From contig OX344763.1 in the NCBI GenBank assembly GCA_947034895.1, forward strand, positions 76,589,093 through 76,653,092: DNA of 64,000 bases. The letters are read 5' to 3'. Within the stretch, counting starts at the first letter, position 1; the number at the start of each line of letters is the position of its first letter. The position numbers and the translations under genes were made by a program. Source of the DNA: Rhytidiadelphus loreus (taxonomy: Eukaryota > Streptophyta > Bryopsida > Hypnales > Hylocomiaceae). The notes under the pieces were generated by a model, which ran no database searches, had not been told where the DNA came from, and saw only the letters and a list, made by a program, of their open reading frames with translations. Shown here one piece after another: positions 49,226 to 59,470 of the stretch.

Positions 49226-50339
49226 GTATCTCAAGTGTCTTAGACGTAGGTAATTTTTCGTCTCTCTGCCACATTTGGTTGCATACTTTGATTCAATACG
49301 GGTAGGGCTATTTTTTGCTTAAGAGGATCCAGAGGAGGAAATCTTATTAGGTTTTCTTTCTCCAAGCCTGATGTCTTGAGGAGATGAAGACTGGCAATTC
49401 TGGTTTCATGCTGTTCCTCAATGACCCTCATAAATTGCAGATCTTATAGTGTAACTTCCTAGTGAGTAGGATTTGTGATAACGCCCAAACTGCTGCTAGG
49501 TTGGGTAGGGTCCAATACATGTGTTTACAAGAAATTTTTCTTTAGGGTTGATCTCATTCTTTGAAAATATCTCATAGATGGGATTGAAACACAATAATCC
49601 CAATGGTGATATTGTTCTAGCAAACAAAATCAACCTTGCCCAACAATTTTTTTTTTTAAATTGTGAAAATTGCATTCACAAATGAATCCTATAAGTTATT
49701 GGTTCAAGAAGATGCTTAGATTGCCCGAAAAACAAGATTATTCATAACTTTCACATCACTAATCCAAATTGAATGAATCAAAGCTTCATATGTAGACAAA
49801 AATATGGTCTATAAGGGGAAACAAAATACAATTTTTTTTTCAAGTTTTTATATTTTTTTTTTTTGCCCGATGAAGTGAAAATTATGTTTAGGAATTAGGA
49901 TGGCATAACTTTTGTTCATGAGCACCGATTGAAATAAAAATTATATTCCCACATAGATAAGAGGTTTTTCTATCTCATGGGAAAGTTTTAAAAAAATTAT
50001 TAGAAATTGAAGTCGTAGGAACCTGCTTGAAATTCATTTGTCCCCCGAGGGGACAACGGTCCTTTAGGGATTAAGCTCTCGAGGTTCAGATTTTGTGCTC
50101 ATGATGGCTACTCTCTTGAGTTCGAAATAAATCCCACGGTTCTTATGAAGTATGGTTTGCCTGAAGCTCTGTTTTGCGTATATAGGGCTTCGTTGTGAGT
50201 GTTTTATATGATAAATTAGTACATTGAATATTGCAGTAACACCAAATCCAACCATTCTATTGGCCAGTTGTTAAAAATTTGAAAAGAAAAAAAAGGAAAA
50301 AAAAAATGGGAAAAAAGAAAAAGAAAAAAATGATCCTGG
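49226..50339. other. MITE-like remnant, no gene
   Basis: GGTCCTTTAGGGATTAA at 50058-50074 looks like a right end of the TTAA MITE family, and the block near 49560-49625 resembles M3/M4 internal sequence. A matching left end was not found. Confidence 0.4.
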
Positions 50340-50615
50340 ACCCCAGGACCCCAGGTCGGCACAACCCGCCCCGATATCCATGGTCGCCCCAGGGCCTAGT
50401 ACCCGCGGTCGCCCCAATACCCAACCCGAGGTTGCCCCAGTTACCCGACCCGCGGTCGCCTTGATTTCTTGCACGCGCCCTGATTCCATAGACCCGCGCT
50501 CGCCCCGGTGCGACTTCGGGTACTAATGCCGGTCGCTCCCACTGCAGGTTGCTACTTCCACCTCCGTCTGTGCATTGTCTGTCAACCACTTAGTGGCTGA
50601 TTGCATGCACGGTAG
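50340..50615 (+). promoter_or_regulatory. Promoter and leader of WCHI paralogue 2
   Basis: CCCGCGGTCGCCCC repeats (50355-50465), GCACGCGCCCTG (50471-50482), GTGCGACTTCGGGTACTAAT (50508-50527) with a weak TATA-like core, and the leader CAACCACTTAGTGGCTGATT (50583-50602) with TGCATGCACGG. Same order as the other genes. Confidence 0.65.
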
Positions 50616-50893
50616 TTGGGCTTGAGTGTGTAAGGGGATGTTTTGCACCTCTTTGCACCTTTTTTTTATCTACGCTCTCACTTGGACCCTCACTTGCCAA
50701 CACACTTCCAAACATTATTGCCACTGTAAATGTGAAACATTGCATATTTGTAAATGTGAAGTACAAGTTTGAGACTTTGGTATAGTTTGACTTGGGTAGA
50801 ATAAGGGCAACTCTGACTAGTAATCGACTAAGACATAGAGTCTATTAGTATTGGTTGGGTAATTTCCAGCACTCTAGCAGTAAGTCCTAAACC

Positions 50894-52305
50894 ATGGACA
50901 ACAAGCCACCACCATCACTCTTTCATAGCCTTGAATCCCTTACTCCGAAGCAGAGAAAGGAGCTTTGCAACAAAGAACGACAACGGGCTGGTAAAAAACA
51001 CAAAAAGCGCGTGGCAATCTTGATCCATCCCAAGATCAAAGCATTCAAGGGTTGGAGAACCGAACCAGAACCTTGGAATTATGTAATGGTTAAGAAATAT
51101 GTGGATTGGTGCCACATCTCGAAGCTGTTTCCATTTAACCGTCATCGTAAACACGTGAAAACCAACAAAGTGAATCTTGCATATTGCAAGAACATAGCTT
51201 TCATGCGCAGATGCTATGAGGTATGGTTTGTTCTGTACTTGGAGGAGAAGACATTTCGCAATGATGATTTCTGCTTTTTTCTCGTGCAAATGGTCTACAT
51301 AGAAGTAATATTGAAGAAGGAAGTGGACTGGACAACTTTGAAGGAGCTTCCTATTGGTGTCTGTCTTGAGGAAGCCCAATTAGTAGGGATTAAATTACCC
51401 CAGGATTGGCAAATGATGTTGCGCCCCGTGAAACTTGGGAAATCAGTTGTTCCCGATGAAGAGGTAGTGTGGTCAACTACTTCAAGCGATGATGAGCATA
51501 CTCATGAATATGACGGATATTCTTTCTTGAATGAAGAATCTGAACATGAAGACATTTCCATGGAGGATTTTTTGAAGGCATTATATGGAGGAACTGCTAA
51601 GAAGGGGAAAGGTATGGAGGACCCTATGACAATTGAAGAAGTAGGGCAAAGTGGTGGTACAAGTGGCTCTGAGGACGATGAAGAGTTCTTGCTAGCAAAA
51701 GTACGTAGCACAACGTTGACTTTGGAGGCCAAGAAAGAAGAATTGAAGAGTTTGAAGGAGGGTGAGGCCAACCGTGGCTACATGGATGAATTGAAGCTGA
51801 AATTGAAGTCCATAAATAAGGCCATTGCTGATAATGATGAAGATTTTGATTCCTTCAAGACCAAGCACGATATGTACTTGAAGAAATATAGAAGTGGAAA
51901 GGCTTATGTAATGGATGAGTATATGGTTTGGGAATCAAAGCTCGAAACCCTTCGACGTAGACGTCGGGTGGTAGAACAGAGAAGGCAAGCCTTGAATGTT
52001 CAAATCCAAGAAAAAGAGAAAGAATATATTGATATTGCTGAGCAACATTCTTCCCAGGCAGACCTTCTAGCTATAGATCCTACGTATAGAGAGAAGGATG
52101 GAGAAATCCAAACGCTTTGGGAGTTGGTGAAGTTCCATAAAAAAAATTGGCAATTATGAAAGATGAGGAACGAAAATTGGCTGCCAAGTGTCAGTACTAT
52201 ACAACTTGGAAGAAGTGGGCTTTCCATACCTTCGGGAAAGAAGACCAGGACGATGTAGAGGAACTGCAACCTGAGCCTAAGATGAGTGACTTCATCATCA
52301 GTTGA
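50894..52305 (+). CDS. WCHI-domain coiled-coil protein, paralogue 2 (one homopolymer frame break)
   Basis: Starts ATG 50894. Basic N-terminus (KERQRAGKKHKKRVAIL), then the shared domain KAFKGWRTEPEPW, DWCHISKLFPFNRHRKH, NLAYCKNIAFMRRCYEVW, VQMVYIEVILKKEVDWTTL. An acidic linker and a strong coiled coil follow (about residues 270-420: SLKEGEANRGYMDELKLK, ETLRRRRRVVEQRRQAL). The plain frame stops at 52159, but an A8 run at 52139-52146 just before it suggests one missing base: the next frame continues MKDEERKLAAKCQYY, with KKWAFHTFGKEDQDD, to TGA at 52303-52305, and the resemblance to the tail of paralogue 1 persists. Family unknown. Confidence 0.7.
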
Positions 52306-52477
52306 ATAAGTCACAATTAATCCAATGGACAATTGTAAATTCTTTTTGCGGCACTACAATTTTCTTTGATATCATGTACATATGTAATCTTGTATGTCAA
52401 GTAAATAAATAATACAAGGTTTCACTGGCAATGTACAGTCTACAGTGCATATGGCTCCTTATTCCATCTTTTAAGTT

Positions 52478-53422
52478 TTAACCCCTAAAGTCCAAGGCCT
52501 CTTTTCTGTCAAAAACCACTCAAAATTGTCATTTCTATAGCAAAGTGCAATAAAAAAATTAAAATGCTCTTTTTGGCATATCTAACCGTAGGATATTGTA
52601 CTAGACTAGTATAAGTCTATAAGAATGTATGGAAGAAATTTTAAAATTCTTGACTTTGTAGATTGCAAGATATTTGCGTTTCAAGTGAAATAAATAAAAA
52701 AATTGGTACCTTATTCAACTACAATTCCTGGTTTTGAAGCTTCATAACTTAAAATTTTGCTCTATTGATTTTGAAATTCTAATTTTATATGTTAGATATT
52801 TGAGTTGAGACTGTAGGAAAAAAAATTAAGGAAAAAATCACTTAGTTTTCACTCATTAAAAAATTGTTAAGTAGAAGTAGGTTCAAGATTGAAAGAAAAT
52901 CTAAATTGTTAATAGCTTTAAGATGGAATTGAAATACACCAATCTCAACGGTGAGATTGTTCTACCTAAAGATCTTAACCTTGTGAAACTTGTTTTTTGG
53001 AAGAAATGCAAAAATTGAGGTCAAAAATGAATCCTACAAGTTGTTTTTTCTGGAAGGTTCTCAAATAATTGCCCCCAAAACAAGATTGTCTATAACTTTC
53101 ACATAACAAGTCCAAATGAAAGAAATTAAAGCTTCCCATGCACATAAAAATATAATCTATACAAAATTATAATTATTTTGAATATTTTCCTTGAAGTTTT
53201 TTTGAAGTTTTTTTTCTGCCCGCCAAACTAAAAAAAGGGCTTCTTGTGCCATAACTTTTGCTCCCAGACTCCGATTGAAATAAAAATTATATTTTCGGAA
53301 AGCTTATGACTTTATCTATCTTCACTCAAAATTTCAGAAGATTACATCAAATATTGAGACCGTAAGAGCCTGCCCGAAATCTATTTTGTCCTCGGAGGGG
53401 TTAATGGGACTTTAGGGGTTAA
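52478..53422. mobile_element. MITE M3, piggyBac-like
   Basis: TTAA at 52478-52481 and 53419-53422, with perfect 12-bp ends CCCCTAAAGTCC / GGACTTTAGGGG. About 937 bp between the TTAA sites, non-coding. Inserted 170 bases 3' of WCHI paralogue 2. Confidence 0.8.
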
Positions 53423-53795
53423 CCCACTTTTTTTTGTAGTGAGGTGCCTATAATGCAAGGAAATAGGCTTTGGGCCTTTAGGGATTATTAGTTTTGTCTC
53501 ATCAATTTATACGAAGGAAATAGCGGATTAGTAGTATTGTCCTATTGTGTAATTTGGGGCTTTGGGGCCACAAATTGGATATTTTCTTGCATTCCTTATC
53601 TAGTTATCTCTTGACATATAATTGTGTGTTTGTATTTTTTTGGATTTATGAAAATTACTAATTTCAATTTCAAAATAGGTATAAGGGGCTTGTGACTTTT
53701 TATGGAGGTGACTATAGACTTGTAGTATACTTGTTCATTTGCAAACTGTATTTCCAATTTCTATATTTTTTGACCACAAAGAAGGGATGGTTGTC

Positions 53796-54762
53796 TTAAC
53801 CCCTAATAGACTACAACCCTTTTTTTGGTCAAAAGCCACTTAAAACTGTCATTTCTGCTCCATTCATCCATGAAAACAAAAAAATAGTGAAATTTTAGAA
53901 TCTAACCATAGGATCTTGTACTCTACTTACCTAAGATGATGTGATAAAAATATCAAGAAGTTTGACCGTACAGATTGGAAGATATGAGCATTCAAAGTTG
54001 GAAAAGAAAGTTTTCTTAAACTCTGGTTTGCAACTTTAGACGACTTTGTCCTCCATTTGTGGAAGTTTTTTTCACTAAAGAGTAAAGACCTTCAATTTAA
54101 TTTTTTTTCTATTGGCGGATTGAGTTGAGAGATTAGGACAAAAAATTCAAAAAAAGAAGACTTTGTTTTCATTCTTTCAAAATTTATTAAATAGATGTTG
54201 GTTCAAGATTGAAAGAAAAACTAAATTACAAATATCTCATAAATGGAAATGAAACAAAATAATCTTAATGGTGAAATTGTTTGAGCAATCAAAACCAAGG
54301 TTTTCCCAAAAAGAAAATTGGAAAATTATGAAAATTGCATTTACAAATGAATCGTACAAGTTGTTTTCCTATATGATGTATAGTTGTATGATTCCTAATG
54401 ATCTCAATTTTTTTCAGGCATGTATCCAAGAAGATGTGGAAAATGAATCCAAAGAGTTTCAACCATTTTGGACATTCTTTCATACCAAATTACCAATGAG
54501 GCCTTCAAAAGTGCAGCTGCACAAATTTCCATAGGGCCCTAAAAATAAATGAACACTTCAAATGTTAATATCTTGCAATCTACATGGTGCAAATTTCTGA
54601 AATTTTTTCCACACGTTTTGGAACAAGTTCAAGAGAACATCCTATGGTTACACATTTTTGGAATTTTTATCTTTCTTTCTTTGGATACATGTACAACAGT
54701 ACAAGAAGTGGTAGTTTGGAACCTTTTTTGGTGAAAACATAGACAAGACCATTTAGGGTTTA
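53796..54762. mobile_element. MITE M4, piggyBac-like, decayed
   Basis: Left TTAACCCCTAATAGACTAC from 53796; right end ATTTAGGGTTTA, where the target is TTTA instead of TTAA. Internal blocks (AAGATTGAAAGAAAAACTAA; a motif near 54240-54285) match M3. Confidence 0.6.
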
Positions 54763-55055
54763 GTCAAAATTACCATTGACCAAAGATTTGGAATCAAAAA
54801 TAATATAGATAATATTCAAAATGAAAGCAATATAAAATTGCAATACGCGAATACATTCACCACATTGAAGAATGAAGAGGAATCTTCAAATAACTCTAAA
54901 CCACGGAGAAGGATAAGTGCATCTGCATACTTTTATACCATATAGGCATTTGACCGTTCTAGTGGCCTTACATAACATAAATTTTTACGATAATGCTTAT
55001 CTGACTATATGTACGTAGAACTAACTAACAATCCTTACAACTTATTCTATAAGAG

Positions 55056-57540
55056 TTATTTCAACATGTGAACCACTTCTTGACCATGTGATTCACTATT
55101 TGATGGCCTGCCTACCTCAAGCCGACGCTTGCCATGTGTTCGCGAAGCGGGTTTGTCTGCATTCAAAATAGACTCCAACATGTTGGAGTCTTTTAGAGCT
55201 TCGAGGGTCCTCTTTGTTTGTGGGGAGTGTTCTTCGAGTAGATAGTCGAGCGCTTGACTTTGGTAATAAGGCCCGTATGCAGACTCAAGGTATTGCATGT
55301 CATTCAATTCTTCCAGCGACGCATTTCCGTGGTCGGCCACTCTTTTTCCTTGTAAATTCCAACGATGACCTTGCGGATGAGGACCCCACTTGAAGGATTT
55401 TGAATTGATGTCAAAATATCCACCAAGGCATTGGTAGAAAAATGCCCTCCTACCTTCATTTTAAGGGCCGCTTCCCATGAGCCTCGGAGCAACTCTAGTA
55501 ATTTCAGCTCGGTCGGTTTCCCAATTGAGTTGCGAGCTGGCAATACCTTTTTCCAAATCATGTTCCACTTGTCTCCAGCTCCAAAGCAAATCTTTGCCCC
55601 AAAATTTGGTCACCCCCATTGTGTCACTATTGTACTCCCAAGAAGGTGGCATGTAAGTCTTCAAATTGAACATGGCATATAGACGGTCATGGAAGGGTGC
55701 TGAACAAATCACACAACGCCGTCTAATTAGACATTGCGTGATGAGACATTGAGGATGGTAGATATGTGCACAAGATCCAAGTGCCCATCCTCCTTCAGGT
55801 CCAAATTGCTCTAGACAAATAGGGCATTTCGTGTGGTCCAAGACAAACTGTGCGGGCTTTGGCCACAATAATTTCTGCTCCTCCTCTTTGAAGTGGCATG
55901 ACTTTTGGTTTAAATGGTCCCAACCATTGCGTGTCCAATCTATTACATCCTTTTCAGGAACCATGGGCATATATCAGGATACATGTCTTCTAACAAAGGC
56001 CACGACGTCAGTCTATTCTCTCGTTTTGGAGCATTTGCAATGAAGTTTTTGGAAACTTTTTCCAATTCCTTTGCAACTTGCTGTGATCTATCCACTGAAA
56101 GAATGCAAGCAACCTTCCAATGGTAGTATGTAGCTGCCAACTCTGCCAACCGGCCTTGAAGTGTCGAGTTCTCCGCTTGAAGTTCCAATCCCTTTTCTGA
56201 GGCTACCAAGCTCGGAAGCGCGGGGAAAGAAAGAGAATCTTCGGTCTCTTGGAGGTCACATACAGGATTGGACCTATCTCCCATGATGGCAGCAGGACTT
56301 GCAATAGGGAAGTGTGTTGCACGTTTTGAAGCAGGAGAAGGGTGATCGATGTTATTTGTAAGATTCCCTACCACTTTGTCTAATTGCATCGGATCATGGT
56401 CAATTAAACTATCGTCCATATCCGACAAAGAAAATTGCTCTTTTTCTCTAAGGCTTTTCAGCTCCGAACATTGCTGAGAAATGATGGTTTTCTGTTGTTT
56501 GCCTTCATCTTGCAATTTCTTCAATGCACATTGCAAGGAGGCAATCATGGTATCTTTGGTCTTCAATAAAACCAAAGCTTGTGCCAAAGTCATAGAGTTC
56601 ACCCTTGTGGCCACTTGAGGTTGAGGATCTGGAGCGGCATGAGCTACTTCCATGGTGGTGTCATCGTCCTGTCCAAAGTCAAAGACTGTGCTGGCATCTC
56701 GTTGTGGCAAAACATCATTTGGAACAGCTGCCGATGTCAATCTAGAACCAATTTGTGTGGTAGATCGTTGCACTTTCGAAGGTTGTTTAGCTCTACGTCC
56801 TCGTGATGGCCCAACTCCATCGTCCATCACAGCCTGACCCTCAGAAGGGACAACAACCTCCTCAATAACTCGTGCGGTCCTAGTAATTCGAGTACCATCA
56901 GAGTCATTATCTTCTTCAGATTCCTCAATGTCTACTTCCTCAGGCTGGATAGCTTTATACGCACTTTGAATTTGTTCCAACCCTCCTTCCAGGAAAGGCA
57001 AAACACCTCTTGGTATTAAACCACTTTCTGGCCGTTGTACGTACGTGGTCTCTTTAACTGTTGTCCAATCAACCTCCTTGTTCAGTGCCACCTCAACGTA
57101 TGCGCCTCGAGCAAGGAAAAGAGACACCTCATTTCTTTCAACAAACGGGGTCCGGTAGAGGGTTTGCCACAATTCGAAGCACCTTTGTGTGAAAGCCTCG
57201 TTTTCACAGTACTTCAAATTGGCCTTGTTGGTGTGACGGTTATAATGATGTCGCCATGCCGGAAAGAATTTGTCGATGTGACACCATTCAATATAATCTT
57301 CGCACATCTGCATAGTCCATGGCTTCGGCTCGTCTTCCCAGCCTTTGAAAGCGAGGTGGTTCTCGCTATTTAGTACGTGCCATCGCTTTTGGTGAATCGT
57401 GCCCTTGCGCTTCCAAAGCTTGTCTTTGGTTGCCTTCCTGATTGCACCTGCCGTGCGTGCAACAGCGGAGAGAGGAAGCGACCTTGTGACGTTGTCGTTG
57501 ATGCCCGTAATTGATTGTTGAAATGAAGACCTAGTGACGA
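55056..57540 (-). pseudogene. WCHI-domain protein with RING-H2 finger, paralogue 3, frame-broken
   Basis: Minus strand. The first ATG of the main frame is at 57313 (MQMCEDYIEWCHIDKFFP), but homologous coding continues upstream without ATG (AFKGWEDEPKPW; KRKGTIHQKRW) to about 57530, where an acceptor-like AG suggests a missed first exon. The shared domain (WCHIDKFFPAWRHHYNRH) is followed by an acidic/Ser-rich linker and coiled coil (LSDMDDSLIDHDP). Frame switches occur near 55955, 55555 and 55335. The next frame (55970-55461) holds a C3H2C3 RING: C-x2-C-x14-C-x-H-x2-H-x2-C-x10-C-x2-C (KCPICLEQF ... CVICSAPF). RING-H2 domains usually act in ubiquitin ligases. Two short segments (55561-55304, 55340-55056) continue the tail to TAA at 55056. 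Confidence 0.6.
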
Positions 57541-57588
57541 TACCGAGAAATGTGATAAAATAGAAGAAGTTAAAGTTTCAACAAATAG

Positions 57589-58085
57589 GGCTCATGCATG
57601 TAGCCATGAATGGATACAAGACACTAAGCCAAAATGATGAAAAGTGTTGATGAAGACACGGGCGACTGAATATATAGGGGCGAGGACAGGTCGGGTGACC
57701 AAGAGTCTTGGGAGGCGCATGCGGGTAAGGGCGACCCCGTGTGTCTTTAGGCGACCGCGGATCCACTTGGGGCGCATGTGGGTACATGTGGGGCGACCTC
57801 GGGTCAATGGGCGCGACTGTGGGTCGATAAGGGACGATTGCGGGTCGAAAAGGGCGACTGCGGGTCAAGGGGGGCGACAAGGGGCGACAAGGGGCGACTG
57901 CGGGTCGTGAAGGGGCGACCGCGTTTCGGGTGGGTGCATTCGGCTTGTAGGAGGCGACCGCGGGTCTAGGAGGGGCGACTGCGGATTCCTTATCGCACCA
58001 AAGGTCGCCCCGAACCCGCAGTCGCCCACACCCACGGTCGCCCATTACCCGTGGTCGCCCCTCCAAGTCATACCCGCAGGCGCCC
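57589..58085 (-). promoter_or_regulatory. Promoter of WCHI paralogue 3 and right subterminal repeats
   Basis: GGCGACCGCGGGTC-type repeats fill 57660-58085. On the minus strand the GCATGCGCCTCC box (57724-57713) is followed by CCCCTATATATTCAGTCGCC (57680-57661), a clear TATA box abutting a repeat half, then a leader-like CATTCATGGCTACATGCATG (57612-57593). The cluster serves both as promoter and as right-end array of the giant element. Confidence 0.65.
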
Positions 58086-58099
58086 TAAAAATATGCCAC

Positions 58100-58257
58100 G
58101 CGGCTGCCAAATAGGCTATGGTAAATAAAAGTAATTCCAGAAAAAGTCAAAGGGTAACATTGACTCTATTAGACGGACGGGGGGGTCTACTACCCCTATT
58201 AGACGTTGAACAAATTTTGTCTGTCGAGTTGTCCGTCTGTCAGGGTAGAGAACCTTG
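58100..58257. repeat. Right terminal inverted repeat of the giant element
   Basis: Read inward from 58257: CAAGGTTCTCTACCCTGACA, then GACAGACAAAATTTG, AACGTCTAATAG, and further in a GTGGC-containing stretch. The left end at 32017-32190 has CAGGGTTGTCTTGTCAGAC, GACGTCTAATAG and GACGTGGC in the same order. Divergence is high, with a length difference of about 15 bases. Confidence 0.6.
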
Positions 58258-58495
58258 TGCACAACATGTTTTTCATTTTTTTTGCACGTACATTTCATGA
58301 CTTTATATTTTTTTGGACATTAAAGTACAGTGCATGGTTATTGCCCGAATATTTTGTTTCACATAAGAGGTCATTCAAGGTAACCTCCAATTGCATATTT
58401 TTTTGAAATCTTGGGTTTAGGAATGAATGCAACTTGCACAACATGTTTTCTATTTTTTTTGCACGTGGATTTCATGACTTTATATATTTTTCAGG
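58258..58495. repeat. Right target duplication and resumed satellite
   Basis: TGCACAAC (58258-58265) is followed by ATGTTTTTCATTTTTTTTGC, continuing exactly the satellite monomer interrupted at 32016, then one further monomer start near 58436. Confidence 0.85.
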
Positions 58496-58910
58496 CACTT
58501 TAAATTGGAAGGCACTTTGAATGTTCTTGAATAGGCACTTTCGAATATCTTCATTGGTAGTTTTTAGTAGCAAAAACAAATAAGATATTAGAAGAACTTC
58601 AAGTTAATATTAGCAAAATATTGCGAAAATTATAGCGATGGCACTGTAATTGTTTGCTTCTTTGCATGTTCAAATCCCAAATAAACCTTGTTGCGTGCAA
58701 TTTCCTAGAAAGCATAATGGAAATCCACTTTGAAAATAGGCAAGTGGGGCAAGAAGCACATTTGTTGATTTCAAAAACTTTGTTATGAGGTCTACACCAG
58801 GAATGCCCACCTCTTGTAGCTTCGTTGTTGGAAACCGTGTTTCTTGTTGTGTTACTATTTATTAGCCTCCACTTTGACTACTACAATTACTGCAGAAAAG
58901 TAGCTACCAC
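58496..58910. other. No gene recognised
   Basis: AT-rich DNA between the satellite and the GC-rich end of the second hAT element. Confidence 0.4.
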
Positions 58911-59215
58911 CAGGGTTGACGAATTTCAACGTCCGGGGCAAAATCACGTCCATTTTTCGGACGTCCGGACGTCCGGATGTCCACATTTTCGAGACGCGCG
59001 GACGATGTGGACGGCATCCGGCGGCCGTTTGGACGACGCGGACGGGCGGTCAGCACGGTCGGCGTGGTCGGCGGACGGATTGATGGCGGACGAAACGCGC
59101 GGATAGCGGACATGTCCGCGCGGATGGCGGATGGATGGCGCAGACGGCGGACATGTCTACGCGGACGGCGGATGGAAGGCGTGGACGGCGCGGACGGGTG
59201 GACATCCATAAAACA
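58911..59215. repeat. Left terminal/subterminal GGACGG-rich region of the second hAT
   Basis: CAGGGTTGACGAATTTCAAC at 58911 resembles a hAT end. It is followed by ~250 bases of GCGGACGG repeats with CGGACGTCCGGACGTCCGGA near 58956. The preceding 8 bases (GCTACCAC) were not found again at the right edge, so the target duplication is unconfirmed. Confidence 0.5.
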
Positions 59216-59470
59216 ACAGTACATGAAGCCAAATTTGATGCATTATACTATTACATTTTTGTAGGTAATACTTGATCTAGAAAATGATGCACACAATGTA
59301 ATTTCAGTCAATAGTGCTTGACTATTGAAAAACCAGAAAACCTTGATGATATTTTGAACATCATTAAGTTCATGTGCATTACAATGATAGGTTCAAAAAA
59401 TAAATTGCCGTTACATGCTTCCATGTAACAATTCATCATGAACACTTGAATAATGAATTATACATCCCTT

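Larger units (their letters stand above)
32017..58257. mobile_element. 26.2-kb giant hAT-type element (composite)
   Basis: The left end starts CAGGGTTGTCTTGTCAGAC and the right end, read inward, CAAGGTTCTCTACCCTGACA. Both ends then share GTCTAATAG near base 45-60 and a GTGGC-containing stretch, as diverged inverted ends of over 100 bases. The flanks carry TGCACAAC and the satellite reads through without a break when the element is removed. Inside are a hAT transposase (32841-36287), three WCHI-domain genes (39519, 50894, 55056), a kinase-like gene (45328), a 105-bp tandem array and nested TTAA-flanked MITEs. Both ends are packed with GGCGACCGCGGGTC repeats. Classic hAT elements are 2-5 kb; this length with cargo is unusual. 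Whether all of it moved as one unit is inferred. Confidence 0.75.
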
